In this document: piece after piece, positions 13,799 through 22,769 of the stretch
Position numbering within the stretch: position 1 is the stretch's first letter
How the letters are laid out: every line of letters starts with the position of its first letter
DNA from: Arthrobacter pascens
Lineage (GTDB): Bacteria > Actinomycetota > Actinomycetes > Actinomycetales > Micrococcaceae
Assembly: GCF_030816475.1 (NCBI RefSeq)
Contig: NZ_JAUSXF010000001.1
Span: 4,278,001-4,342,000, forward strand
DNA length: 64,000 bases
Direction: 5' to 3'
Notes under the pieces: generated by a model
Database searches by the model: none
What the model was told of the DNA's origin: nothing
The model's input: the letters and a program-made list of their open reading frames with translations, nothing else
Made by a program: the position numbers and the translations under genes

Positions 13799-14683
13799 CT
13801 ATTTGGCGGGGCGGGTGGCATGCCCACCGAACTGGTGCCGCAGTGCGGAAACCATCTTCATTGCCGGAGAGTTGTCTTCCCGGGATGAAAAACGGGCAAA
13901 AAGGGCTGCGGTGATGGCGGGGGCGGGAACGGCATTGGCGATGGCCTCTTCCACGGTCCACCGTCCTTCGCCGGAATCCTCCACGTAGTCATCGATGGTC
14001 TGCAGGCCCGGGTCCTCGTCCAACGCCTTGACCATCAGATCCAGCAGCCAGGAACGGACCACCGTACCCTTCTGCCAGGCCCGGAAGGTTCCCGGCAGAT
14101 CCGTCACGATGTCCTTGGCGGCGAGGAGTTCGTAGCCTTCGGCATAGGCCTGCATCAGGCCATATTCGATGCCATTGTGAACCATTTTGGCGTAGTGGCC
14201 GGCCCCTATTCCGCCCACGTGGACAAAGCTGTCCTCGCGTTCCCCGTCAGGCCGGAGGGCGTCAAAAACCGGCAGGGCCCGCTCAATGTCGGCCGCGTCG
14301 CCGCCAGCCATGAGGCCGTAGCCGTTCTGCAGTCCCCAGACGCCGCCGGATACGCCGCAGTCAGCGAACCGGATGCCCTTTTCCGCCAGCAACGCGCCGT
14401 GCTTCTGGTCTTCCGTGAAGCGTGAGTTGCCGCCGTCGATCACCAGGTCCCCGGCATCGAGTTTGTCCCCAAGTTCAGCGATGACGGCATCAGTGACGTC
14501 CCCGGACGGGACCATAACCCAGATGAGGCGCGGTGCGGGCACTGTGGCAATGAGTTCATCCACGGAGGCAACATCGGTGACGTCCGGGTTCCTGTCGAAA
14601 CCGGTGACGTCGATTCCACCCTTGCGCAGGCGTTCGCGCATGTTGAAACCCATTTTTCCGAGGCCGATCAGTCCAATGTGCAT
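13799..14683 (-). CDS. gnd: 6-phosphogluconate dehydrogenase (decarboxylating), short type
   Basis: This enzyme oxidatively decarboxylates 6-phosphogluconate to ribulose-5-phosphate in the pentose phosphate pathway. The 294-aa length fits the short GntZ/YqeC-like class rather than the 470-aa class. The Rossmann motif is GLIGLGKMGFNM, the substrate signature DGGNSRFTEDQ follows, and GISGGVWG-like residues appear as CGVSGGVWGLQNG. The start at 14683 (MHIGLIGLGKMG) has AGAAAGAG about 10 nt upstream; the frame extends uselessly to 14758. Its position between dnaN and recF is also seen in Streptomyces. Confidence 0.95.
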   Translation of the reverse strand: MHIGLIGLGKMGFNMRERLRKGGIDVTGFDRNPDVTDVASVDELIATVPAPRLIWVMVPSGDVTDAVIAELGDKLDAGDLVIDGGNSRFTEDQKHGALLAEKGIRFADCGVSGGVWGLQNGYGLMAGGDAADIERALPVFDALRPDGEREDSFVHVGGIGAGHYAKMVHNGIEYGLMQAYAEGYELLAAKDIVTDLPGTFRAWQKGTVVRSWLLDLMVKALDEDPGLQTIDDYVEDSGEGRWTVEEAIANAVPAPAITAALFARFSSREDNSPAMKMVSALRHQFGGHATRPAK

Positions 14684-14714
14684 TATGCGGGTTCTCTTTC
14701 TGCATTGGGTGTCG

Positions 14715-14743
14715 GTTGTCGTTTTGGGGCTCAGAACGACAAC
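14715..14743. repeat. Inverted repeat between dnaN and gnd
   Basis: GTTGTCGTT (14715-14723) and AACGACAAC (14735-14743) form a perfect 9-bp stem around an 11-nt spacer. It lies 32 nt upstream of the gnd start. There is no T-tract on the minus strand, so an operator or leader hairpin for gnd is as likely as a dnaN terminator. Confidence 0.5.
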
Positions 14744-14809
14744 AACTGTCTGGGCCAACGCCGCCAGGGTTCCCTGGCCGAGCTTGCGAGGCGAGGGTGG
14801 CGGTGGGGA

Positions 14810-15934
14810 CTAGTTGGGGAGCCGGACGGGCATCACAAGGTAGCGGTAATCGTCCTGGTCTTCACCGTCGGCATCCACCTGGGCGGTGATCATGGCCGGT
14901 TTGGGCGCCGTGGTGAACGAGAACCTCACGTACTTGGTTTCGATCACGCTGAGTCCCTCAATCAGGTAATGAGGGTTGAAGGCCACTGTGATGTCATCGC
15001 CCGAAAGCTGTGCTTCCAGCTCTTCGGAGGCCTGCGCATCCTCTCCGGTTCCAGCGTCCAGGTGCAGCTGACCCTCGGTGAAGGCCAGCCGGACAGGTGT
15101 GTTGCGCTCGGCAACAAGGGAAACACGGCGGACTGCCTCCACGAGTTCCTGCGTCTGGACGGTGGCGTGGATGGGCGTCGAATCAGGGAAAAGCGAGCGG
15201 ATCTTAGGATAGTCACCGTCAACCAGCAGCGACGTCGTGGTCCGGCCACCGCTTTCGAAGCCAATGAGCCTGCTGTCGTCATCAGCCAGGGCAAGATTGA
15301 TGTCTCCGCTGTTGCCGAGGGTCTTGGCAACTTCATTCAGCGTTTTCGCCTTGACCAGGGCGCTGGTGGAAATACCGGGCGTGACAGGCTTCCACGGGAC
15401 TTCACGCATGGCCAGCCTGTACCGGTCGGTGGCCAGGAGCGTGATGAGGTCATCCTCGATTTCCATCCGGACACCGGTAAGGATCGGGAGCGTGTCGTCC
15501 TTGCTTGCAGCGATGATGACCTGGGAAACGGCCTGGGCGAAGGCATCACCCGGGACGGTACCGCTGATAGCGGGCAATGCAGGAAGAGGCGGGTATTCGG
15601 CCTCGGGCATGGTGGCCAAGTGAAAACTGCTGCGACGGCAGGTCAGTGTGACTTTATTGCCGTCGGTTTCCACGTCCACCGGCGCGGACGGCAGGCTGCG
15701 GCAAATGTCGGCCAGGAGGCGGCCTGAGACCAGGATTGTGCCCTCATCTGTGATGTCAGCGGCAATTTCGAGCCGGGCGGACGTCTCGTAGTCAAAGCTG
15801 GAAAGACTGACAGTGCCCGCTTCTGCTTTGAGGAGCAGGCCTGACAGTACGGGTACCGGCGGCCGCGGAGACAACGACCGGGCTGTCCAAGTGACGGCTT
15901 CTGCCAGGACGTCCCGTTCGACTCTGAACTTCAC
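14810..15934 (-). CDS. dnaN: DNA polymerase III beta subunit (sliding clamp)
   Basis: DnaN forms the dimeric ring that tethers polymerase III to DNA. The 374-aa product starts MKFRVERDVLAEAVTWTARS and ends with the family-typical VMPVRLPN, equivalent to the MPMRL ending that forms part of the client-binding pocket. Three tandem clamp domains are evident from length and motifs such as LLATDRYRLAMRE. It is transcribed away from the dnaA-dnaN interval. Confidence 0.98.
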   Translation of the reverse strand: MKFRVERDVLAEAVTWTARSLSPRPPVPVLSGLLLKAEAGTVSLSSFDYETSARLEIAADITDEGTILVSGRLLADICRSLPSAPVDVETDGNKVTLTCRRSSFHLATMPEAEYPPLPALPAISGTVPGDAFAQAVSQVIIAASKDDTLPILTGVRMEIEDDLITLLATDRYRLAMREVPWKPVTPGISTSALVKAKTLNEVAKTLGNSGDINLALADDDSRLIGFESGGRTTTSLLVDGDYPKIRSLFPDSTPIHATVQTQELVEAVRRVSLVAERNTPVRLAFTEGQLHLDAGTGEDAQASEELEAQLSGDDITVAFNPHYLIEGLSVIETKYVRFSFTTAPKPAMITAQVDADGEDQDDYRYLVMPVRLPN

Positions 15935-16459
15935 GGAAGGGTGCCGCCTTTCATTGCTGCTGCCATGTCTGATCCGGAGACTCCGCCAGGAGCCTCAAAA
16001 GTTGTTGCCCCAAACACGTGAACCTGCATGGTCCGTGCTTGCCGAACCACAGAGAAACCCAAGGATGGGAGCGCTGCTGACAGCTTAGCCGGAAGATCCG
16101 GGATTAACCCATCCCCGGCATGGATCGCCCCGTCAAGGGCATGGCGTTTGCGGCATGGGGCGGAGTGCGGATCGAGATTGTTGTTTGAGGGAAATCGATT
16201 TTTTGGGATTAGTAGTGTTAATAACTGCTGTGGAAACTGTGGATAACCCGATCTGGCAGCAGGATCCAGCGGTTAAGGCCTGTTCATGGACTGTGGGTGG
16301 TGCAGGTTTTAAACAGGGTGTGGATGGGGATAACCGTTTCGCCGTTTTCGCTGATCCACAGATGCCTTAAGGGTTTTAAGCCCATTAACGGCGGTTGTCC
16401 CCTTAAGTTTCCACAGGGTTGTCCACAGCTCCCTGTTAATAAGGTAGGAGTGTGCGGGA
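15935..16459. other. oriC candidate: dnaA-dnaN interval with DnaA boxes
   Basis: This 525-bp gene-free region has many DnaA boxes. They include a perfect TGTGGATAA at 16238-16246 preceded by the variant TGTGGAAAC at 16229-16237, TGGGGATAA at 16325-16333, TGATCCACA at 16352-16360, GTTTCCACA at 16407-16415 and TTGTCCACA at 16419-16427 (the form favoured in Streptomyces). An AT-rich stretch at about 16171-16230, next to the first boxes, could be the unwinding element. In actinobacteria the origin is established in this interval. Confidence 0.85.
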
Positions 16460-17881
16460 TCAGGAGTCCCGTTGCTGCTGTTTGATCCGGTTGGTGAGCT
16501 CGGTGACCTGGTTGTAAATCACGCGGCGCTCGGCCATCAGCTCGCGGATCTTGCGGTCGGCATGGATGACAGTGGTGTGGTCGCGGCCACCGAGTTCCTG
16601 ACCGATCTTCGGCAGCGACATGTCCGTCAGCTCACGGCAGAGGTACATGGCGATCTGACGGGCAGTGACCAGGGTGCGCGTCCGCGACTTGCTGCAAAGC
16701 TCCTCCATGCTGAGCTTGAAGTAGTCGGCCGTCTGCGTGAGGATCTGGCTCGAGGTGATTTCCTGGGCGCCATCGTCCGTGATGAGGTCCTTCAGGACCA
16801 TCTCTGCGAGGGCGACGTCCACGGCCTCCCGGTTGAGGCTTGCAAACGCCGTTACCCGGATCAGGGCACCCTCGAGTTCGCGGATGTTGCTGGAGATCTT
16901 GGAGGCGATGTATTCAAGGGCATCGTCGGGTGCCGAAAGCCCTTCGCTGAGGGCCTTCTTCCGGAGGATGGCGATGCGGGTTTCGAGTTCGGGAGGCTGG
17001 ATGTCTGTCAGGAGGCCCCACTCAAAGCGGGACTTCATCCGGTCCTCGAATCCTGCCAGCAGCTTGGGCGGCTGGTCCGAGGTGATCACCACCTGCTTGT
17101 TGTTGTTATGGAGCGAGTTGAATGTGTGGAAGAACTCCTCCAGCGTCCGGTCCTTGCCGGCAAGGAACTGGATGTCGTCAATCAGCAGCACATCCACGTT
17201 CCGGTACGTGGTCTTGAAGCTGGCACCTTCGTCGTCGCGGATGGAGTTGATGAAGTCGTTGGTGAATTCCTCAGAGTTCACGTAGCGGACCCGGATTCCG
17301 CTGTAGAGCCGGCGGGCATAGTGGCCGATGGCGTGCAGCAGGTGCGTCTTGCCCAGTCCGGAATCGCCGTAGATGAACAGCGGGTTGTAAGCCTTGGCTG
17401 GCGCTTCCGCCACAGCGACAGCTGCAGCATGGGCAAACCGGTTGGATGAACCGATAACGAACGTGTCAAACACGTACTTGGGATTCAGCCTGCCGAATTC
17501 GTGGGATGTGCTTGGCAGCATCGGCTGCGGTTTCTGTTCGATCAGCTGATCGGACGCAAAGGACGGCTCGACGACGAGTTCGGGCTCCACGTGGATAGGA
17601 ACCAAATCGGTGTCCACGTCGATGGCGCAACGGATGTCTTCGGAAAAGACGTTGTGGAGGGCGTCGTCCAGAGCGTCCTTGACCTGCGTCTGCAGGACCT
17701 CACGAGTGAGTTCATTGGGGACAGCCACCAGCAGGGTTGAACCGATCAGGCCCTGGGCCTGGGCCAGGATGACAAAGCCCCGCTGCCTGGGTGTGACGCG
17801 GTCGTCCTGCTCCAGCAGGGTGACAACGCGGCGCCAGGAACTTCCGACAGTATTGGCGTGGTTGGCTTCGTCTACTGTCAT
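16460..17881 (-). CDS. dnaA: Chromosomal replication initiator DnaA
   Basis: DnaA is the AAA+ initiator that binds DnaA boxes and opens oriC. The 473-aa protein has Walker A GDSGLGKTHLLHAIG, Walker B LLIDDIQFLAGK and the DNA-binding domain IV signature GGRDHTTVIHADRKI near the C-terminus. The start at 17881 (MTVDEANHANTVGSSW) was chosen because GAGGAAC sits about 6 nt upstream. The frame opens 5 codons earlier. The gene is divergent from rpmH. Confidence 0.98.
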   Translation of the reverse strand: MTVDEANHANTVGSSWRRVVTLLEQDDRVTPRQRGFVILAQAQGLIGSTLLVAVPNELTREVLQTQVKDALDDALHNVFSEDIRCAIDVDTDLVPIHVEPELVVEPSFASDQLIEQKPQPMLPSTSHEFGRLNPKYVFDTFVIGSSNRFAHAAAVAVAEAPAKAYNPLFIYGDSGLGKTHLLHAIGHYARRLYSGIRVRYVNSEEFTNDFINSIRDDEGASFKTTYRNVDVLLIDDIQFLAGKDRTLEEFFHTFNSLHNNNKQVVITSDQPPKLLAGFEDRMKSRFEWGLLTDIQPPELETRIAILRKKALSEGLSAPDDALEYIASKISSNIRELEGALIRVTAFASLNREAVDVALAEMVLKDLITDDGAQEITSSQILTQTADYFKLSMEELCSKSRTRTLVTARQIAMYLCRELTDMSLPKIGQELGGRDHTTVIHADRKIRELMAERRVIYNQVTELTNRIKQQQRDS

Positions 17882-18343
17882 CAAAAAGTTCCTCAAAACT
17901 TGCTTGCCTGCATTATCTGCAGCCCCAAGTCCGGAACCAGGATGCTGGCCCAGCTTAATCCACAGGGTTATGCACAGTCCGTGGATAATCGGCTACTGAG
18001 CCACTCTAGGGGATCAAAACGCCAGAAGATAGCTGGGAAGTAGCTTGTGGATAATTACACCGTTGTGGTTCGAAAACAGCCGTTGTGAGCCAGTTCATCC
18101 ACAGGGTGTGGAGGGCGCTTAAGCACAGCTGGGGACAGGCATCCCGGCCCGTGTCGGTTTGACTCGAGGGTGCATTTTGCCCTAACGTTGTGAAGTCCTT
18201 TGTGTCCGCTTTTTGGCCCCATCTTGACGTCTCAACGCACAGCGTTCGAGCAGCCGGGGAAGCGTGCATATACAAAACTTAGCGTCGGCCAGTTCTTCCC
18301 CTTGATCGGGTGGGCGCACCTTTGATCCACTGGAGTAACTAAC
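17882..18343. other. dnaA-rpmH interval with DnaA boxes
   Basis: This 462-bp intergenic region has DnaA boxes TAATCCACA (17956-17964), TTATGCACA (17968-17976), CGTGGATAA (17980-17988), perfect TGTGGATAA (18046-18054) and TCATCCACA (18095-18103). They may autoregulate dnaA or form a second half of a bipartite origin. The promoters for dnaA and rpmH must also lie here. Confidence 0.75.
18159..18188 (+). promoter_or_regulatory. Probable rpmH promoter
   Basis: TTGACT (18159-18164) and TAACGT (18183-18188) are separated by 18 bp and lie about 155 nt upstream of rpmH, between the DnaA boxes and the gene. Confidence 0.45.
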
Positions 18344-18481
18344 GTGAGCAAGCGGACTTTTCAGCCGAATAACCGCCGTCGAGCCAAGAAGCACGGCTTC
18401 CGCCTTCGTATGCGTACCCGTGCCGGCCGTGCCATCCTGGCAGCCCGTCGTGGCAAGGGCCGCACCGAACTGTCGGCCTAG
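18344..18481 (+). CDS. rpmH: 50S ribosomal protein L34
   Basis: The 45-aa basic protein starts from GTG as [20 protein letters not shown] and ends [11 protein letters not shown], which is diagnostic for L34 of the large ribosomal subunit. A GGAG lies about 9 nt upstream. It is the first gene of the rightward rpmH-rnpA-yidD-yidC operon, conserved next to dnaA across bacteria. Confidence 0.98.
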   Translation: MSKRTFQPNNRRRAKKHGFRLRMRTRAGRAILAARRGKGRTELSA

Positions 18482-18519
18482 AACTGACTCGTCGGTTTAC
18501 ATTTCTTTGCGAGTTTAAG

Positions 18520-18930
18520 GTGCTGGCCACCCGTAACCGTTTGAGGACTGCAACCGATTTTTCAACAACCGTACGTTCCGGTGTCCGCAATGGGCGCCGG
18601 AACGTAGTGTTATATACGGCAGCTATAGCTGCCGACGAACCCAGCCGGATCGGGTTCATCGTTTCCAAGAGTGTCGGGAACGCTGTGGTCAGGAACCTCG
18701 TTAAGAGGAGACTGAGGGAAGCCGGTGCTGCCTCGCTGCGCGAGTACGGCACGGGATTTGCCATAGTGGTCCGGGCTCTGCCCGCATCCGCTTCCGCCAG
18801 TTGGGACCAACTGCTGGCGGACTACAATGCTGCATTGGAATCGACCATGAACCGGTTGGGCAGCCGCCTTCCGCGGGCTGCTGTAAACGGTTCAACCCGT
18901 ACGACACAGGAAGGGACACAGCGTGCATAA
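18520..18930 (+). CDS. rnpA: Ribonuclease P protein component
   Basis: RnpA is the basic protein cofactor of RNase P, which matures tRNA 5' ends. The 136-aa product begins at GTG with [13 protein letters not shown] and contains the signature [17 protein letters not shown]. It lies 38 nt downstream of rpmH and overlaps yidD by 8 nt. Confidence 0.97.
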   Translation: MLATRNRLRTATDFSTTVRSGVRNGRRNVVLYTAAIAADEPSRIGFIVSKSVGNAVVRNLVKRRLREAGAASLREYGTGFAIVVRALPASASASWDQLLADYNAALESTMNRLGSRLPRAAVNGSTRTTQEGTQRA

Positions 18931-19318
18931 CGTGACTGCCGCCGTCGTCCGTTATTTCTACCCTGTGGCCATCGCCCTGGGCAGGGCCGTCTGGAACCTG
19001 CCCCGGAACATCCTCATTCTGCTGCTGCTGGCCTATCGCAAGGTGATTTCGCCCTTGTACGGCCAGGTTTGCCGTTTCTTTCCTTCATGTTCGGCCTACG
19101 CCCTTGAAGCGATTACTGTCCATGGCGCCGTCAAGGGAAGCTGGCTTGCTGCCCGCCGCCTGGCACGCTGCCATCCATGGAACGCGGGTGGAGTGGACCA
19201 TGTCCCCGCCGGTCACCAGTGCTGGCCTGAGGGCCGCACCCCCACAATTGTTGTGCTGAACAACCCGGACAAGTACCTGGCTGCTCAGACTGATGGAGAA
19301 GGCCGCCTTGCGGCCTGA
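18923..19318 (+). CDS. yidD: Membrane protein insertion efficiency factor YidD
   Basis: This 131-aa member of the YidD (alpha-hemolysin-like) family assists YidC-dependent membrane insertion. The conserved core is [20 protein letters not shown], then [29 protein letters not shown]. An N-terminal hydrophobic helix precedes the core. It overlaps rnpA by 8 nt and is followed by yidC 16 nt later. Confidence 0.96.
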   Translation: MHNVTAAVVRYFYPVAIALGRAVWNLPRNILILLLLAYRKVISPLYGQVCRFFPSCSAYALEAITVHGAVKGSWLAARRLARCHPWNAGGVDHVPAGHQCWPEGRTPTIVVLNNPDKYLAAQTDGEGRLAA

Positions 19319-19334
19319 CGAGTAGGGATATCGT

Positions 19335-20312
19335 ATGGACATCTTTGGAACAATCATGGCCCCGTTCAAGTGGCTGGTTTCAGTCATCATGGTCGGGTTC
19401 CATGACGGACTCAGCTTCATCGGCCTCCCGGCTGCAAACGGCTGGACGTGGACGCTGTCCATCATCGGTCTGGTGTTGGTCATCCGCGCCGCCCTGATTC
19501 CCGTGTTCGTCAAGCAGATCAAGGCCCAGCGCGGCATGCAGCTGCTGCAGCCTGACCTGAAGAAGCTCCAGGACAAGTACAAGGGCAAAACAGACCAGCT
19601 CTCCCGCCAGGCCATGGCGCAGGAGCAGATGGCCATGTACAAGAAGCACGGGACCAACCCCTTCTCGGCCTGCCTTCCGATGCTTATCCAGATGCCGTTC
19701 TTCTTTGCACTGTTCCAGGTCCTCTCGGGCATTAGCTCGGCCAAGGCAGGTGGCCAGGGCATTGGGGCCATGAGCGTCGAGCAGGTCAGGCAGTTCGACG
19801 AATCCAGCATCTTCGGCGCGCCGCTCTCCGCGACTCTCCTGCACGGCGGCGGCGGCGACTCGCAGCTGGTGGTCAATATCCTGTCCGTCGTGATGATCCT
19901 GGCCATGACCGCCTCGCAGTTCATCACCCAGAAGCAGATCATGGCCAAGAACATGTCCGAAGAGGCCATGGCCAGCCCGTTTATGCGCCAGCAGAAAATG
20001 ATGCTGTACATCCTGCCGCTTGTGTTCGGTGTGGGTGGCATCAACTTCCCCATCGGTGTCCTCATCTACTGGACCACCACTAACCTCTGGACCATGGCGC
20101 AGCAGTTCTTCGTTATCCGCCGCATGCCGACGCCGGGTTCGCCCGCAGCCAAGGCCCTGGCCGAGCGGCGTGCCGCAAAGGGCCTTCCGGCACTGCCCAT
20201 CCTTGGTGGCAAGAAGGTCGACCTCGAAGCTGAGGCTGCTGCCGCAGCAGCGATTGCCGAGAGCAAGGGACAGCGTATCCAGCCACAACGCAAGAACAGG
20301 AAGAAGAAGTAA
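19335..20312 (+). CDS. yidC: Membrane protein insertase YidC
   Basis: YidC is the Oxa1-type insertase for membrane proteins. The 325-aa product has five hydrophobic segments, the conserved Arg-containing helix VLVIRAALIPVFVKQIKAQR, and FSACLPMLIQMPFFFALFQV. The C-terminus is an Ala/Lys-rich tail ending RKNRKKK, likely to contact ribosomes. Its stop overlaps the start of the next gene (TAATG). Confidence 0.97.
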   Translation: MDIFGTIMAPFKWLVSVIMVGFHDGLSFIGLPAANGWTWTLSIIGLVLVIRAALIPVFVKQIKAQRGMQLLQPDLKKLQDKYKGKTDQLSRQAMAQEQMAMYKKHGTNPFSACLPMLIQMPFFFALFQVLSGISSAKAGGQGIGAMSVEQVRQFDESSIFGAPLSATLLHGGGGDSQLVVNILSVVMILAMTASQFITQKQIMAKNMSEEAMASPFMRQQKMMLYILPLVFGVGGINFPIGVLIYWTTTNLWTMAQQFFVIRRMPTPGSPAAKALAERRAAKGLPALPILGGKKVDLEAEAAAAAAIAESKGQRIQPQRKNRKKK

Positions 20313-20878
20313 TGTCAGCCGAGAGCACAGATCACGCCCTTTCCGACGAGGTCCTGGACGATCAGGACGAGTCCGTAAGTGACGCCGACGTGTCCCCCAA
20401 AGGATCTGCCGCAAGCCGCCTGGAGGAAGAGGGTGACGTTGCTGCCGACTACCTGGAGGAACTCCTTGACATTGCGGACATCGATGGAGACATTGATATC
20501 GAAGTCCGGAACGGACGGACCTACATCTCCATCGTTGCGGAGGAAGGCTCCGAAGGCCTTGACAGCCTGGTGGGTGAAGACGGGGAAGTTCTCGAGGCGC
20601 TTCAAGAACTTACGAGGCTTTCTGTCCTTTCTGCTACGGAGAACCGCTCCCGCCTGGTTTTGGACATCAATGGCTACCGCCACCAGCGTGCAGGACACCT
20701 GCACAAAATTGCCGAGGATGCAGCAGCCTCGGTCAAAGCGACGGGCAAGGCTGTTGCCCTTGAGCCGATGAGCGCCTACGAGCGGAAAATTGTCCACGAC
20801 GCCGTTGCGGACCTCGGCCTGGTCAGCGAGTCCGAGGGCGAAGGCGCCGGACGCCATATCGTTGTCTCCGCTGACTAG
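20312..20878 (+). CDS. R3H/KH-domain RNA-binding protein (Jag/KhpB-like)
   Basis: This 188-aa protein has an acidic N-terminus (1-50), a KH-like domain (about 55-125, LVGEDGEVLEALQELTRL) and a C-terminal R3H domain (LEPMSAYERKIVHDAVADL, then GRHIVVSAD). Proteins of this family bind RNA and are usually found between yidC and rsmG, as here. It begins within the yidC stop codon, so it is translationally coupled. Confidence 0.95.
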   Translation: MSAESTDHALSDEVLDDQDESVSDADVSPKGSAASRLEEEGDVAADYLEELLDIADIDGDIDIEVRNGRTYISIVAEEGSEGLDSLVGEDGEVLEALQELTRLSVLSATENRSRLVLDINGYRHQRAGHLHKIAEDAAASVKATGKAVALEPMSAYERKIVHDAVADLGLVSESEGEGAGRHIVVSAD

Positions 20879-20898
20879 AGAATGCTGATCCGCTAATC

Positions 20899-21552
20899 AT
20901 GGTTGATATCACGGCAGCCGAACTACTGGCCGCGGAAAAGATCTTCGGCGACCGCCTGGACCTCGCCAAACGCTATGTTGAGCACCTGGCAACGTCCGGG
21001 ACGGAACGCGGACTTATCGGCCCGCGCGAAGTGCCGCGGTTGTGGAGCAGGCATGTGCTGAACTGCGCGGTTATTGAAAGTGAAATCGCGCACGGCAGTC
21101 ATGTGGCAGATGTGGGCAGCGGCGCCGGCCTTCCGGGGCTGTGCCTGGCCATCGCACGTCCGGACCTGGAACTGACTCTTATCGAGCCGCTGGAGCGCCG
21201 TGTGATCTGGCTCCAGGAGGTTGTGGATGACTTGGGGCTCGGCAATGTCACCGTCATGCGTACACGCGCGGAACTTGCCGTGGGGCTCGTGGACGCCGAT
21301 GTGGTGACAGCGCGTGCCGTTTCGGCCATGAGTAACCTTGCCGGCCTCACCATCCCCCTCCTCGCGGGGAAAGGCGAGGTTGTTGCCATTAAGGGCCGCA
21401 GCGCAGGAGAAGAAATTGAGAAGGCCGCCAAGGTGATACGTAAGCTCGGCGGGGTTCAGACCTCCGTCCTTTCTGTCGGTGGCGATCTTCTCGACGAACC
21501 CACCACGGTGGTGCGCATCGTTGTAAACAAGTCCCAAAAAATCGCGGGCTGA
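20899..21552 (+). CDS. rsmG: 16S rRNA (guanine-527-N7) methyltransferase
   Basis: RsmG (GidB) uses S-adenosylmethionine to methylate G527 of 16S rRNA. The 217-aa product has the SAM-binding motif VADVGSGAGLPGLCLAIARP, preceded by RLWSRHVLNCAV. The fold is complete and the length is normal. In mycobacteria loss of this gene gives low-level streptomycin resistance. It lies 20 nt after the jag-like gene. Confidence 0.97.
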   Translation: MVDITAAELLAAEKIFGDRLDLAKRYVEHLATSGTERGLIGPREVPRLWSRHVLNCAVIESEIAHGSHVADVGSGAGLPGLCLAIARPDLELTLIEPLERRVIWLQEVVDDLGLGNVTVMRTRAELAVGLVDADVVTARAVSAMSNLAGLTIPLLAGKGEVVAIKGRSAGEEIEKAAKVIRKLGGVQTSVLSVGGDLLDEPTTVVRIVVNKSQKIAG

Positions 21553-21635
21553 GGGCCCGGTAACGTCGGTCTGTAGGTGTAAGCAGTTAGGCTAGACAAC
21601 GGCAGCAATGGCTGAACGAGAGTGAGTGTGTCCCA

Positions 21636-22703
21636 GTGACCAGTAGCGAAGCCTCCACACAACGGATTCCCCCGTTTGTGTCCTTGGGGTCAGCACGATC
21701 AGTAACTGGGGCGGGCCTCGTGCCAGGGCGCGGTGGTATTCACCCAAATCCGGCTTCAGATTCCACTGCTCTGGCAGCTGTTTCACGTGAAACAACCTCA
21801 TCGGGTAAGACGAACGTCATCGACATGATGGATGATTCGAGCCCGATAGCCCGGGAATTAGCACATGAGACCAAGCGTCGGGAACGACTCCTCGGCCGGG
21901 AGCTTCCCAAACCGGAGAAGACCAGGATCTTCACGGTCTCCAACCAAAAAGGTGGGGTAGGCAAGACCACCACCACAGTGAACATTGCGGCGGCCCTGGC
22001 GGCTGCCGGTTTGAATGTCCTGGTCATTGATATCGACCCACAGGGCAACGCCTCCACAGCATTGGGCGTCGAGCACCACGCAGATGTGGACAGCATCTAC
22101 GACGTCCTGATCAACGACTTCCCGCTCGCGGACGTGGTGGCGCCGTGCCCGGACATCAGCAACCTGATATGCGCGCCAGCTACCATCCACCTTGCCGGCG
22201 CAGAGATTGAACTCGTCTCGCTCGTGGCGCGCGAACAACGGCTCCGCAGAGCAATTGACGTGTACTCCAAGGCGCGCGAAAAAAACGGCGAGGAGCGGCT
22301 GGACTATATCTTCATCGACTGCCCGCCGAGCCTGGGCCTGCTCACGGTCAATGCGTTCTGTGCCGCCGGCGAGGTTCTTATCCCCATCCAGTGCGAGTAC
22401 TACGCCCTCGAGGGACTGAGTCAACTGCTCAAGAACATCGAGATGATCCAGAAGCACCTCAATGCTGACCTGATCGTCTCCACTATCCTGCTGACCATGT
22501 ACGACGGCCGCACCAACCTGGCGGCACAGGTGGCAGCAGAGGTACGGCAGCATTTCCCCGATCAGGTTCTGGGAGCCGTGGTTCCCCGCTCGGTGCGGAT
22601 CTCGGAGGCACCGAGTTATCAGCAGACCGTTATGACTTACGACCCTTCCTCCAGCGGAGCCCTGTCCTATCTGGAAGCCGCAGCCGAAATCGCTGAGCGT
22701 TAG
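21636..22703 (+). CDS. parA: Chromosome partitioning ATPase ParA
   Basis: ParA is a Walker-type ATPase that drives segregation of ParB-parS complexes. The deviant Walker A KGGVGKTTTTVN lies near residue 105, followed by DIDPQGNASTALG and the Walker B region FIDCPPSLGLLT. Starting at GTG 21636 gives 355 aa with an N-terminal extension of about 95 residues. That extension includes VSRET, encoded by a perfect parS at 21780-21793. If translation starts later (for example at MMDDSSPIARELAHE, about 21829), the parS would lie in the 5' leader instead. The start is therefore uncertain. Confidence 0.95.
   Translation: MTSSEASTQRIPPFVSLGSARSVTGAGLVPGRGGIHPNPASDSTALAAVSRETTSSGKTNVIDMMDDSSPIARELAHETKRRERLLGRELPKPEKTRIFTVSNQKGGVGKTTTTVNIAAALAAAGLNVLVIDIDPQGNASTALGVEHHADVDSIYDVLINDFPLADVVAPCPDISNLICAPATIHLAGAEIELVSLVAREQRLRRAIDVYSKAREKNGEERLDYIFIDCPPSLGLLTVNAFCAAGEVLIPIQCEYYALEGLSQLLKNIEMIQKHLNADLIVSTILLTMYDGRTNLAAQVAAEVRQHFPDQVLGAVVPRSVRISEAPSYQQTVMTYDPSSSGALSYLEAAAEIAER
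21780..21793. promoter_or_regulatory. parS site inside parA
   Basis: GTTTCACGTGAAAC, flanked as TG...CA to a 16-bp palindrome. ParB-binding consensus, perfect match. Confidence 0.97.
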
Positions 22704-22769
22704 AATCTTCAAGAACTGCAACAACCGGAGTCAGGCGATGCCGGACTCGTCCACTGGAGGGATCTATCC

